Positions 1-11,851 of a stretch of DNA of 64,000 bases are shown piece by piece. Source of the DNA: Lateolabrax maculatus (Eukaryota > Chordata > Actinopteri > Acropomatiformes > Lateolabracidae). Position numbers and translations under genes: made by a program. Every line of letters begins with the position of its first letter. Within the stretch, counting starts at the first letter, position 1. The DNA is taken from positions 4,569,501 to 4,633,500 of the forward strand of contig CM062215.1 of the NCBI GenBank assembly GCA_031216445.1, read 5' to 3'. The notes beneath the pieces were generated by a model, which was not told the origin of the DNA, made no database searches, and saw only the letters and a list, made by a program, of their open reading frames with translations.

Positions 1-422
1 GAACAATTTTGCTCTTAACTTTGAAAAACAGTGGCACTAACAACATAATTTGATGTGCGATAGAAAAGGTCTTACTTGTTCAAATTCAAGATTCAAAAAC
101 TTAATTTGTCACGTACATGCAGGTATAGCAGTGTGCAAAAATCCAAATATGCAACAGTATTTACAAATATACAAAAGTAAGCAACATATTTACAAATCAA
201 GATAAAAATAATTATAAGGTCTGAAAAAAGAAAATGAATTTGACAAATGTCATAAAACCACTTAAATTTGGATATTCTAATGCAGTTTTCAGCTGTTAAA
301 TATATGTAGTATTTAAAGTTGCTAACTTAAATGTTGTGTTAGTGGATGCAGTGCGTGTTCTATGAATATAATGATCCCTTGAGAATCACCACTAAACGTA
401 GTGTCTTGCCACAGGAGAATAA

Positions 423-444
423 GTGTGTGTGTGTGTGTGTGTGT
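423..444. repeat. (GT)11 microsatellite
   Basis: Uninterrupted GT dinucleotide run, immediately left of a GC-richer block with a CArG box. Confidence 0.95.
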
Positions 445-509
445 GGTGTACAGTAGGGCAGCGGGCCCAGTGAACGCACAAGCTGCCTTTCTTGTTTACC
501 GCCCTCCTC

Positions 510-519
510 CCATATTTGG
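510..519. promoter_or_regulatory. CArG box (SRF-type site)
   Basis: CCATATTTGG matches CC(A/T)6GG exactly. A forkhead-like TTGTTTAC lies 12 bases to the left (491-498) and a TEAD-like GGAAT at about 545. Known: actin-cytoskeleton and smooth-muscle genes, including adhesion genes, are common SRF targets. Inference: this may be an intronic tns1 control element. A single 10-bp match is weak evidence by itself. Confidence 0.35.
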
Positions 520-1744
520 CTGGGGCCGAGCCCTGAAACATGTCTGGAATAGCTGGATAGAGACCGACAGAGAAACAGAGATAGAGGGACAGGCACAGAG
601 AGGCAGAGCGAACCAGAGAGGACCAGACTTTTGCAAACATTTGCCAAAAGTGTAACACAAGTCAAGATGTGTTTTTATTTTTGTATATTGCTGAAGTTTG
701 AATGAAGGAGAAAGGAAAAACGGAAGAGTTTAAGGAATGAAGTAAAATCAAGGAGAGAGCAGCTAAACAGCACTGGTTGGTGAGTAGTACTGTAAGGCCT
801 TGGGATTACTACTGGCAACTTTCTTTACAAATTAGAAACCTCTGTCGAGTTCAAATAGCCAAGTGTGACTGCATATAACATACAGTGAATACAAATATTA
901 TCAAATCATGCTAAAAAATCAATTTAATTGCAAAATGTGTTAGTTTTGCAGCAGATAAATGGCTTCTTGGCAAAATTATGCAGGTTTTTGCCTTCTAAAA
1001 CGTCATCTCCTCACTTTTTCGCCCAGCAAAATGACAAGAATACAATGTTTAGTTCCTTTGGTCCGCAGACATGAGTCTGTTTGTCTGTTTATTGTGTTTC
1101 CATGTCAACACCGTTGCATCCTGTGTGTTTGGCACCTATATGGTATAAAATGAGTCATGGAGCGAGCAATTTGTGTGTGGAACATTTTATGAGCAGGCTG
1201 CAATTTGGGTACACCAAAACTATTAGGGACCTTGGTTGGTAACTTCATGTGAGCTCCAGAGAGCTTGGACTGGGATACAATGCATGTAGGAAGAGTTTTA
1301 CAAACTTTCCTGGGCACAGTATCTGAAAATTTGCAACACTGTGTTAATTTGTTTGAAGTGAACACTCCAAAATATGAGATATCCTGGAAAAAATGGGGTC
1401 CTCGGGTAGAAATGTTTAGATAGCAAGTAACTTCTGCCCATGTCTGACAACATATTTACTCTACAAGGTTAAACAGTGTCACTGATTTTGAGTTCAGTAT
1501 TGCAACTTCTCCGTGTCCAGCCCTCATTGCAGTAAAGACACGTTCATAACTTTCCCGCATGCATATATACATTTGTTATACTGTTTACGCTTATCAAACC
1601 TCGTACAGTAGTGTTTTAAGGAAAGCTTTACGCGCTAAAAATGGCCGACAAAATTACATTTTTCTAAAGCATACCCTAAGTCTGCAGAAATGGAGAGCTG
1701 TCAGGTATTTTAAAAGCACCCTGTGTGTGTCTTGCATGAGCACA

Positions 1745-1860
1745 TAATGCTTCTAGTTAGACCTCTTGCTGACAGCACGGTGAGCTGTAGCAGCAGGTTC
1801 AAATCCCAGCCCTGGAAACCCCGCTGAGCCTGTCCTTATCTCTTAATGCCTCCTTTCTCC
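1745..1860 (+). repeat. tRNA-SINE-like fragment
   Basis: Contains GGTTCAAATCCCAGC, close to the tRNA B-box consensus, followed by a pyrimidine-rich tail typical of decayed teleost SINE-like repeats. No A box or target-site duplication could be defined, so the limits are approximate. Confidence 0.35.
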
Positions 1861-1861
1861 T

Positions 1862-1924
1862 ACTGTCTGTCTGTCTCCATATGGCTTTCTCTCCCCGTCT
1901 CTCTGTCTGTCTGTCTGTCTCTTA
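1862..1924. repeat. CTGT/CTCT low-complexity tract
   Basis: Two clusters of CTGT tetranucleotides separated by a short unique stretch; the same GACA/CTGT bias recurs at 2220-2400 and 3290-3480. Confidence 0.85.
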
Positions 1925-2899
1925 GGGTCTGTCTCCTGCTCTCCCTCTGTCTTTTTGTATTTGCATGTTATTTCTAAAGTGTCTCCGTCAAACCTTCTGA
2001 AAAAATACAGGACCATGCCTGACATTGACGTATAGCTGCTTTCAAAACTAATGATTTTGTATTTCAAATTTCACATTTGAACGTCTAAAGTTGCCAAGGA
2101 ATTTATTCATAAGAAATCAATACACTTTTACAAATGCCAATGCTTACAATTGTTACTGCACCTCTTCTAGACCTCTTCTGTCTCTGAGAGTTAAACTCGG
2201 CACCCCAAAGCTCTCGAAGAGACCGAGATGACAGACCAACATCTAGGTAGACAGCAGGCAGATGCACATTTATGACAGCTAGTAATCCTCAGGAGTGAAA
2301 GACAGATGGATAGACAGATGCACAGAAAACCAACCCGCCAGTCGTGAGACAGCCAGCTAGACGTACAGAGGCAGACAGGCAGGCAGCGAATTACCCTAAC
2401 GTGATCCTGTTGGTCCTCTTTTTTATGTCTGAGGGAATGTTATGACACCCTGGCAGCATAGTTTTGTTCTTGTTCATAAGCAAAGATGCTAACTTTAGAC
2501 CTCTGGTTTTGAACTGATATCAAACTAATAGTTTTGGTCCAATATTCAGTTTCTTTATATTTAAGAAAAAAAACACAATTCAAAATGTGGAACGTTAAAA
2601 CTCCACATAAATCCATGATGATGAAGATGTTTATAGAGGAACGTTGAGGAAGATTTCATGTTCAGATTCTACCAATTGTTACCCCTGATGAAAAAGAAAA
2701 GGGCCGTGCCTAATGTGCATCCAGTTGAAAGGGGAGTGCTCATTTCAATAATTATCAGTTTTGGCTTGACTTTTACAATTTTGAGATGAGCGGGTGGGAA
2801 GGCAGTTGGTTGAGTTTAATCAGAATCAGATTTGTTGGCCGTGTATCTGTTCACATACAAACATGTAAAGAAAGAAAAGTTGTATTGTGTGTATCCTTG

Positions 2900-3040
2900 A
2901 GGTCAAATGTATTTCCCGCCTCATAAAACACTCACAAAACCGAGCGTCTAAATAATTAAAATCTAGCGATGTTCACATGTATGTTTGCTAGAGTGCAGCC
3001 TCACAAAAAATGGTCAAAAACTCCACAAGGTGCCTTTAAG
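2900..3040 (-). repeat. Non-autonomous repeat copy ending in a GGCACC terminus
   Basis: The complement of 3007-3038 begins TAAAGGCACC and continues TGTGGAGTTTTTG. It is nearly identical to 53477-53508 in igfbp5 intron 1, so this is a dispersed repeat present twice in opposite orientation. I recognise the motif as common in teleost introns but cannot assign a class. The inner limit is a guess. Confidence 0.4.
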
Positions 3041-4979
3041 TTTATTTTAAAGTCATAGAAAACGTAATTGCAAATTTGAAACTCTGTTCAAAATATACAG
3101 TAAATGAAAACATGAATGCATATTACTCAATATATCACATGATATTAGCAAATTTTTGTCCTCCATCCGTACAGGGCTTACACTTCACTTTGCACTTAAA
3201 CACTCAAACCAGCTAAAAATCCCAATCTGCAGCTTGATCTGACATTTCCTCTCTTGCAAAGAGTGACATGAATCAGACGTGGAGTGTAGCCGGTTGTCAG
3301 TCAGATATACAGACAGTCAGACAGATAGCTTTTTATGACTATCACTCAGATGACAGACAGGCGGATGGATGACATCACCCTGAAAGCAATCTTGGAGACA
3401 GACGCTGATACAGTCACGTCACGTTACCGCAAACTGTGACAGCTGGACACTGGGTGATAGATGGACTGAGAGGCAGACATGGCAAATATAAAACTGCGAC
3501 AGTTTTCCTTGTGCCAGTCACTGATACATCAACCATGACACCTTTTTCACTGATGGACTGTCACATCATCCCTTATGAGGGAGGGTGTCTCTCTTCCACT
3601 GTCATGCTTTGCTGCCAAAAATGTCTAGCCAACTTATTTCTTTTACATGTAAAATAGTTCCACGTATTATTATTTTTTTTTCTTTGAATAAGTTAGTAAA
3701 AGGCTGATTGCTACACTCCAAGCAAGAGTATTGCCCTAAAATCAATATAATTATTTTTTTTTAGTCTTTAAAATAAATACAAAAAGAAATGAATTGCAGT
3801 AGAAATAAGGGAAATTACAACAAAACATCTCTTAAAATCAGTAATAAGAAGAGGAAGATTTTAAGCCCAAACGCTGGAATAATTCATTTAAGGAGGATTT
3901 TTTTTTAGTTTCTCGCCCTCGTCTCACACTCACACAGGTCTTTAAGACAGGTCAGTCAGTTGTCAGTCAAACCCAGTCACCCACTGCCGGCATGCAGACT
4001 GACCGTCGTCACGGTGATATAAAAGCTGTGAAGGTGAATGTCACATCCTGCTGAGAGATCCTCGATGGCTCGCTGACAGAACCATGCCTGCCACTGCATG
4101 TCAGTGTGTATAACTGTACACGTACGAGTCACCAACTGACTTAAAAATGTTGTGCCACGTGATGAAAGTGGCAGTTTAGAGCTTCAAAACACAAAGCTAC
4201 GACACGACAAAGACAAAAAGAAGATCCGTTGCTTTTTATAAAACTAACTACTGTCCTAGAGGGACATTTTTGCAGTGTGCCACCCTCATCCTGCTCCTTC
4301 AAGTTTAAGTTTGTTTTGGTTTGCCTTAAATGAGCTTTGGAGAACAAATGGTTCTCTTCATCTTTGTCATCCTGGCCGTCTTTCAAGCAGGGTGCTTCAC
4401 TTTTCCCAACCTTCCAGTTTTACTGTTCTCACACATGCACACCCATGTTTCCTTCTAACCCATAGACCTTCTCCCAACTCCAAAGGGACCTTTCTATCGC
4501 AGGTCAACCCTCTCACTCTAAATAACTTTTACTATAGATGACTGTATGCATGTTTGTGCATTCATGCATTTATAAACACACATGAAATCATACACCCTAT
4601 TCAATAAAACATTGCAGTCCTCCTCGTGACCCACCATGGAACCGTTTAATTATGCTTGTAAATGTTAGGTGTGTTTCTATATTTATATGTGTCTGCGTTT
4701 TTTTGTAAAAATGGGTTTGGCCTATTTTATAAGGTCATCATGTCCCCATCGTTAAGTATCCACCACCCCTGGAAACTTCTAAAGTGGCAGATGAGCAAAT
4801 CCAAAGGTAAAATCCACCCATAACCCCTTTAACAACAGTTGATGGTGATATTGCAGCCCTTTCAGGTATTTGCGATTTTCCAATGATGCAAATTTTCATG
4901 AGTTTTCTTTTCAATTGATTCCAATATAAGATCAATAGGTGACATTCCCAGAAAATCTACTTATAGATTGGATATTGCC

Positions 4980-5190
4980 AAGAATTAAGAAGTTACTTCA
5001 ATATACCAAATGGTGTCATCTGCATACAAACATTAATTTAGAAGGTTTTACACATGACAAATATTAATGTATAGGGAAAACAGAAGTGATCCCAGAACAG
5101 AGCCATGGGTTATTTTGACCAACTTCTGACTTCCTGCATTCAGCCCTAAACTAACACTGTTTTATACACCAAGAACCCAGGGAGTCATTT
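4980..5190 (-). pseudogene. Non-LTR retrotransposon reverse transcriptase fossil
   Basis: Read on the minus strand, one frame gives GSVLGSLLFSLYIN and then, after two stops, LYADDT. These are the RT blocks usually seen as GVPQGSVLGPLLFxxYIND and YADDT in Jockey/CR1/L2/Rex-type LINEs. The YADDT codons lie at 5012-5026. The frame has at least three stops, so it is dead. Flanking AT-rich sequence down to about 4740 may be more of the same copy, but I recognise no further motif. Confidence 0.8.
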
Positions 5191-5496
5191 ATGAAGTATG
5201 TGTGCAGGAAACACTTTCAGCTAGTGTCCAGCATGTTGTCATTGCTTTATAGGTGTGTTGACAAATGTGCTGCCTCAATCACCATGTGTTTGTTCATCTC
5301 AGATGTACTATGTATATAATCCACATCCCAGCTGGTGCATTTAAAAAAAAAGCAATAACAGTGGTTGTAGCACGTTGTTTAATTATAATAAACTATTGGC
5401 CACAGGTGTTTAAATGGCTTTTTAATGGCTTCCAAGGCTGCGAAGTGGCAATGAGACACTCAAGTGAACACTTTAGAGAATACAGCCAAGAGGCAG

Positions 5497-5527
5497 GTGT
5501 TGTGTGTGTTTGTGTGTGTGTTTGTGT
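5497..5527. repeat. Imperfect (GT)n microsatellite
   Basis: GT dinucleotides interrupted by TTT triplets. Confidence 0.9.
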
Positions 5528-6859
5528 ATGAGCAGTGCTGTATGAGCAATACCTCTGGCACTTTCACAAGAGAGGCAAGCACCTGTCACATGATAGAATA
5601 TAGGGGGTGGACAGGTGTGTTTAAGCATTTGTGTGTACAAGTTTGAAAGTTAATTTTAAGTCAAAAAAGTTATTTTCTTCTTTGTACTTTTTGAACAAAT
5701 ACTTCTACAACTTGATTTGGATTTAATTGAATATTTAAATCAGTGGTGAACGTGGCTCTGTCCTTTGAAGCAGAGAGAATGGTATGTTACACTCATTTAC
5801 CGCAGTAGGAAACAAGTTGTTAGGTATTTGTGTTAGCCGAGCCATGGTGACTCAACAGATATAATTTGAGGACTGCTGCAGCTATTTATTGACACCAGAA
5901 GAAAGCTATTTGTTCTATTCAGACGGGGAGCTGCTTGTTTGTGCCATTCAGTATTATGGTCAGTGGATTTAATACCAGGCGTTGATGTTACTGGACAATA
6001 GATGGCACAGGGTCATTTAATATTTTTACGGTACTTGGATCATACCTGGGTCTCTGTGTTAATATTTCAGTGCAAAGTCCAATATATCTTATTCCTTACC
6101 TAAACAGTATAACCCTTGTAAATATAAAAATATTACCGTTAATTCAACCTTCCACTTCAGCTTTGAGATACATTGAGTTTTGGACCGTGCTAAGGAGGAG
6201 CTTAGTTGGATCCTAGAGTAAAACACCAGTGTATGTCAAAAGGACCAATAACTGTGGTTTCGCATGTTTTAGGTTAGAAAATAAAAATTCTGCAAACTTA
6301 AAATTGCTGATCTTTTTCTGAAAAGCCATTACTTGTTGAACCAATTTCCCCCTTCCCGGCAGTAATTACACCATTATACCATTATAACATAATAGCCTTG
6401 TAATATTACAGTATTGTTGAGACTGTTTTGACGATGATTGTATGTGTTAAAGGAAGCTCTGACATCCAGGACTTAACAGGCAAATCTTCCTTATCTTAGG
6501 AAGATCGTATGATACGATCAAATGTTCCAGAGCAGCTACTGAATGGATTTTGTAGTGGGATTGTTTTTATCAACAGCTGTTTCAAGGTTTTCATAGTTAT
6601 CTGAAATGAAACATTGGCTTTCTGGAAGGATGAAATCTGTGTAAAAGTGTACTTGGGTGTGATATAAGGTGCAGTTATGTATGTAGTGCAGAAGTACAGG
6701 TAGTAAAGTAAATATTGGCTCTTGTAAAAACCATACAGTATGTCAGATAAAATTATCCTTTTAACCTGAAGCATCAAGTTTTGGTTATGTGCTTCCAGTA
6801 TTTTAGCACTCAGCTCTCTAGGGCTGCATGTGCAGGATATACAGAAATAGCACCTCCTG

Positions 6860-6915
6860 AAGCTAGTAGAGATTCAGTGTCTTGGTCAAGGGCACTTCAA
6901 CAGGTCAAATTTTTG
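6860..6915. repeat. SINE-like fragment
   Basis: Carries a CAGTGTCTTGGTCAAGGGCA-type string followed by CTTCAACA. This core is frequent in teleost tRNA-derived SINEs or related repeats. Short and decayed; the class is uncertain. Confidence 0.35.
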
Positions 6916-7999
6916 CAAACATACTGCACATTCCTTGGTCAGCTGAGTTTAAAGGCGAACTCTTTCAACCCTTGTCAACCCTGCGGCCATTGTATATGTT
7001 CAAAATACAGTATGTGTGTATGTTGATGCGTACGAGCGCATGTTTCTCGCAGCTTATGCACATGCCATGAGTGTGGGGCAAATGTAAAGGTTGTGACTTT
7101 GCAACACTTGTTTAGTAAGTTCCTGTCATTCCCGATGTTGTTTAGCACTTCCATTCTTTACTAAGTCAAGAGGATTACGCCGAACTCCCAGGCCTCTTCT
7201 AACCCGTCGATGGGCGAGAGAAACTAGCGAGGAAGGTGTTTAAGGAGGTGAGAGTCACTCCAGAAACATTCATACCTTTGAGTCAAAGGTCAAGTGTCTG
7301 ACGTTTCTGTCTTCACTTTATTCTGTAGGCATTACATTTATCAAAGCTTCGAAAAATCAGCTATTTCACATACAGGTATTGACCAATTAAAGGTGCAAGG
7401 AGGGGGAACAATTGTTGGATGTTTTAATAACGAGAACATTCAATTGATAGATTTTAGAGTTTTGGTGAATTAGCAAATCAGTTTATTCTTTTTTCTCAAA
7501 TATACAGAAAAATATTCTATTGGATTTTTGGGATTTAGAAAATGGTATTTGTGGGTCTGTTAGGTTTTGTGATTCAGTGGAAACTTTTAGGCAACATCCC
7601 TAGCAACAGGCACCAAATTGAGAGACCAAATCAAAAATAAATCAAAATGTTTCCTGGTAATACAATTATAATTACGATACCACAGCAACTCTTGCTTACC
7701 AAAACCAGTTGCTTTGTGCATTTTTAGTTTGTCTGTGCCTTTCTTTCTTCTATGAGCTATGACATGTCAAATAACAGTGTTTGATTTACCCTCGGGATGG
7801 GGTTAACCAGCATCTGGAAAAAGTGTCAAACTGTCAAACTTTTGTGTGCCACAGAGCACTAAAAGATCATCTTTTATGAACTAGAACAAGGGCATCCCCT
7901 ATTCTGTTAAAGGTCAGGGTGAAAGAGAGAGAGAGTCAAAGACTGACCAAGCTCAGCTGGTGGAAAATGTAAACGACAGTTCTCTGAAAAATGTCTTAA

Positions 8000-8457
8000 A
8001 ATGGCCTTAAAACGTAATAAAATGGGGTGGGTGACCCTGAGTGAGGGGATCCCCTCTAATGACATCACCATGCAAGGGTGCTGCAGTCCCGTGGCAGATG
8101 CCGTGGGAGTTGTAGTTTATTCGAGTCCCTCCCCCGCTGCCGGGAACAGTCAGAGATCATCACAGAGTGCCAGCTCACCCCTCTCGGCAGCTTCGGTGGT
8201 ACGGCCCCGCCTCGCTCCAGCAGAGCACATGTCGGGTGATGAGAGGACATGAATCAGAGAGGAAGGGAGAGTGAGAGAAGAAGCCCAGAGGCAGAAGGTT
8301 CAATCACTGAGAGGCTACTGAAGGACTCTTGATGTATAGACTGAAGTGTGGACATGTAGCTTTTGATCTCAATCTAATTGGCTGAAGAAGAGGAAATATT
8401 TCATCCTTTTTTGAGTGTTTTGGGAAGAAAATTTCAGAGGGTTGACCTACAGTACAG
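8000..8457 (+). promoter_or_regulatory. tns1: Candidate internal tns1 promoter / untranslated first exon
   Basis: A GC-richer island in an AT-rich intron. It has a CRE-like TGACATCA (about 8060), a GGGAGTTGTAGT string (about 8106; the complement ACTACAACTCCC resembles a promoter motif bound by ZNF143-type factors) and CCCCGCCTC-type GC boxes (about 8204). It ends at a consensus donor, TACAG|GTAAGG, at 8457/8458, about 1.7 kb before the large tensin exon. Inference: an alternative first exon. Against it: no ATG before the donor stays open, and the next in-frame Met in the large exon is far downstream. Confidence 0.3.
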
Positions 8458-9783
8458 GTAAGGAGGAGGTTTCCACTGAGTTTGATGCCGTGACGTAGAG
8501 ATGTAATTAGGATTTTAAGCATTTCAGGTTTTGGATCATGGGTTGCCTATTTTGACTATCTTATAGCTGACAAGAAAGAAAAACAAATGTTAAGCTCTGT
8601 TATTTTGTCTTCAAAATAACTAGATTTTTTTCAAATATAAATTGTACTTTTGTCTCAAGATTTTGTGCGTAAGGCTTAGGGCTAAAGTCTTATTCAACAC
8701 AAATTGGACCCAACTCTAAACAGAATGTAACACTAAACCTTGCCATTTACTTTATTAATGTTAATCCCAGTGTCATCATTAAAAACAATAACTGTGTTTA
8801 CAACTTTCTCACCTGCCCTCTCGTTCTTGTTGCAATGTGCCTGTGAGTTGTTGTTGACATGGGTTTTGAAATAGCTGCGGTCCAAGTGATCCACCATCTG
8901 TCCCGACGGCTCTCTCAGTTTGGAACAACCCCCATATGAGCTTAGTATATACAGCAAGTATATGTCGTGTATCACTTTGCAAATGCAAACTGGATACGGG
9001 AAGCCTTGGTGTATTATTTTCTTCTGGTAAGCATAAGTGTTACCACAGAATGAGCTGTTGCACGTGTGATTGTTACATTTCATGGAAGCAAGTATAGTGT
9101 TTTACAGTTTGAAATAGTGCCCTGGCCTATAATTGAAGTACACATTATATCTCCGACTGTGTGAATTACAGTACTGTACATGACCTCTGTTTATGTGTTC
9201 ATGTGCCACAAATTACTTGTGCTATGTTTTCTTTTTTAAACATAAAAAAAAAAAAAATGAATTTCTAAAAAGGACTTGACGAGCTGGCCGATGTTTGTCC
9301 GAGAAATGTCAAATTAGTTTCTACACACTTATGATACTATAAGCAGATGGTGATTTTTTCCCCATGCTTAATGTTTTTAATTGCTGTTGCCAGGAAGGAG
9401 TGATAACTGTCCAAAAGTTTTGTACTTTTCCCTTTGGACTTCGAAATGAGGCTTTCGAGAGCCTGCATGGCATCCAGTGTTATTGTAGAAGCATAGCCAG
9501 GCCAAAATAATTTGGTTCAGTTTATTACCCTGCCCCTTTTGTGACAAAATAAACACAGCAAAAAACACATCATAAAAGGATACGGGATACTTGATTGTAC
9601 AACATGTAGGCAATCAGTTGGACTTTGCCAGCATGATTCAGCAGCCAGAAATCAACTTGAGGAAGACAGCTCGTCCTCTTCCAGTCCAGCTCTGAGCTTT
9701 CAAACTGGCACTGCTGCTCCTTTACATTTTGGCTCACGCAGACCAGCTGTTTCAGTGTGTTGGACAGGACCTGCCCTGGTTCA

Positions 9784-9833
9784 CGTCACACCATGTGACG
9801 GGGGCTTTAGCCCTGCAAATTGGCTATTAATAG
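9784..9833. promoter_or_regulatory. tns1: Inverted repeat plus MEF2 site
   Basis: Positions 9784-9800 form a perfect inverted repeat, CGTCACA-cca-TGTGACG, that embeds a CATGTG E-box. A perfect MEF2 consensus, CTATTAATAG, follows at 9824-9833. A further E-box-like CAGCTG lies just upstream (about 9745). The cluster sits about 340 bp before the large tensin exon. Inference: a muscle-type enhancer; no alignment was available to test conservation. Confidence 0.35.
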
Positions 9834-10168
9834 AGCTGGAGGGGCTGTGTTGCTGGTGGCTGAGCTGCATGCTGAACCTCAGTGTTAAAAAAGACGGGTG
9901 CAGAGGGGGGTCACTGTGCTTGTCGTGTGAGTGATCCTGTCCCGTGCAAATGTGACTTGATAATTGGAGCCATTGAAACCTAATGAGATCAGTTAGTGCA
10001 TGAAGATAATATGATTTAAAACACCTCAAGCAGGTTTCTGCTCATACTCGTCTGAATCATCTATAATACAAAAAAACAACAAATTTGTGTCTCTTTTTTT
10101 TTTTTCTATATTTTGATTCTGTGTATGGTCGGAACTACTTTAGTAATTTTAGTATTCCTCTCTTTCAG

Positions 10169-11851
10169 ATGTTGTTCACACCCAAGGTCCACTTGATGGA
10201 AGCCTATATGCTCGGGTCCGCAAGAAAGACTCCCTGGAGGGAGTTGTCACCATCAACGGCCTCCCAGTCCATGAAAACCCCTTGACCAATGCAGAGAACC
10301 CTTTACAACACGCCAACCATCCCCTCCAGACCACTGACCAGACCCTTCCTGTGACCGGCCACGCCTCCCTGCCCGCCGTCGACCACACCCTCTCTGTGAG
10401 CAGCGACTCGGGCAACTCTACCGCGTCAGTCAAGACTGATCGTACTGATGAGCACAGCCAGTCCGTGCCGAGCGCCGTTAACCACAACAACCCGACAGCG
10501 ACCCACCCACCGCTCAGCCCGCAGGAGAAAAGAGAGCTCGACCAGCTTCTGAGCGGCCTCGAGGCGCCAACTCATCAACGGCAAGCCTACCTGTCCACGT
10601 CCACCAGTCCAGGAGGAGGCGTCCGACACCTGGTCCCAGCGCAGGTGCACGTCAACGGGGGCCACACCAGGCTAGTTGGCGCGCCTTCGACAGAGGAGCG
10701 GGAGACGGACATCCTTGACGACGAGCTGCCCAACAGCCAAGAGGGCAACAGCGTGGACAGCTTAGGCACGCTGTCATCCCTAGAGGGCCAGGCGACTCCG
10801 GCTGACCTCTACTACCAATCACAGGCGCCCGTCAGCAGGCAGAACGACGGGCCCTATCTCGAGAGGGGTGTTCTTGGGGAAAAGCTGAGCGAGATGCCCG
10901 TGCACGGAGTGCGAACGCCCACGGCGATGCAAGAGATGTCTGTGGATTCCGCATCGCCACAGGGGGGATACAACAACTACCAGAATGGCGAAGGGATGTA
11001 CCGTTCACAGTCCTTTGGGAATCCACCGGCCGGCAGCCCTGAGACCAACCCTAAACTGATGCCCAGGGCCCCAGAGCGGAGCACGAGTAGCCGGGAGGCT
11101 GTTCAAAGAGGGCTCAACACCTGGCACCAGTATAGCCTCCCAGATGATCCGTTTGGCCCTCCTCTTCAGTCAACCCACAGCTTGCCCCACTTCCCCACCT
11201 CAGCCTCCCAGCGGGACATTGAGCAGTCCATCGAGGCGCTCAACATGCTCATGCTCGACCTCGACCCGATCAACTCCCACATGTCCAAGTCCCACAGTGC
11301 GCCTCCTGGGGAGAACAATCTCAATTCGTCCCAGGTGCCCTTCTCCCAGACCCTTGCACGGCCCTCATACCAAGCAGACTCTGCCATCCACGGTTACAAC
11401 AACTCCGGGTCCGTCAACAACTTCCATCAGCCCCAGCGGTCGGCTGGTAGAGTCTCAACGTTGCCCAACCAGAGCCCCGTTATGGAGTCCCCGGTGTATT
11501 CTCCCCAGAGGTCCAACGCCGGCTACCAACACCAAAATACCACCCCGACGCACACACCAGAGCCCTACCTGCACACACGCCAAGCAACCCACCACTACCC
11601 CACCGATCCCTCCTCTAATTTCAACCAGCAGGTACCGGTGAAGCCTGTGAGCTCGTACGCAGGCAGCGGGGTTTCCCACTCCCCGGACCTGCAGGGCTCG
11701 TCTCCTTATCCAGGCTACAGTGCCTCTTCCTCTCCTCTTCCCACGCTCACCCCCCAGCCCAAGGATACATCCTCTTCATCCTTACCCAGAGAACAAGATG
11801 CAGAGGAGGAGACACTAAACTTGGAGGGCCTGGTGGCTCAGCGCATCGCCG
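10169..11851 (+). CDS. tns1: tns1 large central exon
   Basis: Acceptor TCTTTCAG|AT at 10168/10169 and donor GCCG|GTAAGG at 11851/11852; 1683 bp, entering with two bases of a split codon and leaving in phase 1. It encodes about 560 residues of Ser/Pro/Gln-rich, presumably disordered sequence. Conserved islands are GPLDGSLYARVRKKDS at the start, TLSVSSDSGNSTASVKTDRT, LSPQEKRELDQLLSGLE, SLPDDPFGP, ALNMLMLDLDP and the closing LNLEGLVAQRIA. Human TNS1 has an equivalent oversized exon. Confidence 0.95.

Larger units (their letters stand above)
1..10168 (+). other. tns1: tns1 intron (5' part of gene lies upstream)
   Basis: No coding exon is recognisable here on either strand. The first tensin exon in the window opens at 10169 with a split codon, so this stretch must be intron, or intron plus alternative promoters, of a gene that began further left. 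It holds a (GT)n tract, tRNA-SINE-like and LINE fossils, GACA/CTGT-rich low-complexity sequence at about 1860-1925, 2220-2400 and 3290-3480, and two or three blocks that look regulatory (430-660, 8000-8457, 9660-9900), listed separately. The remaining AT-rich stretches show nothing I can name. Confidence 0.75.

Noticed and set aside
8001..8252. 83-codon ORF in the candidate internal promoter block
   Set aside because: It closes before the donor, matches no family and follows GC content; I treat the block as regulatory or untranslated.
11144..11641. 165-codon alternative-frame ORF in the large tns1 exon
   Set aside because: A Ser/Pro/Thr-rich shift of the tensin frame; the tensin frame is supported by family motifs and splice phase.
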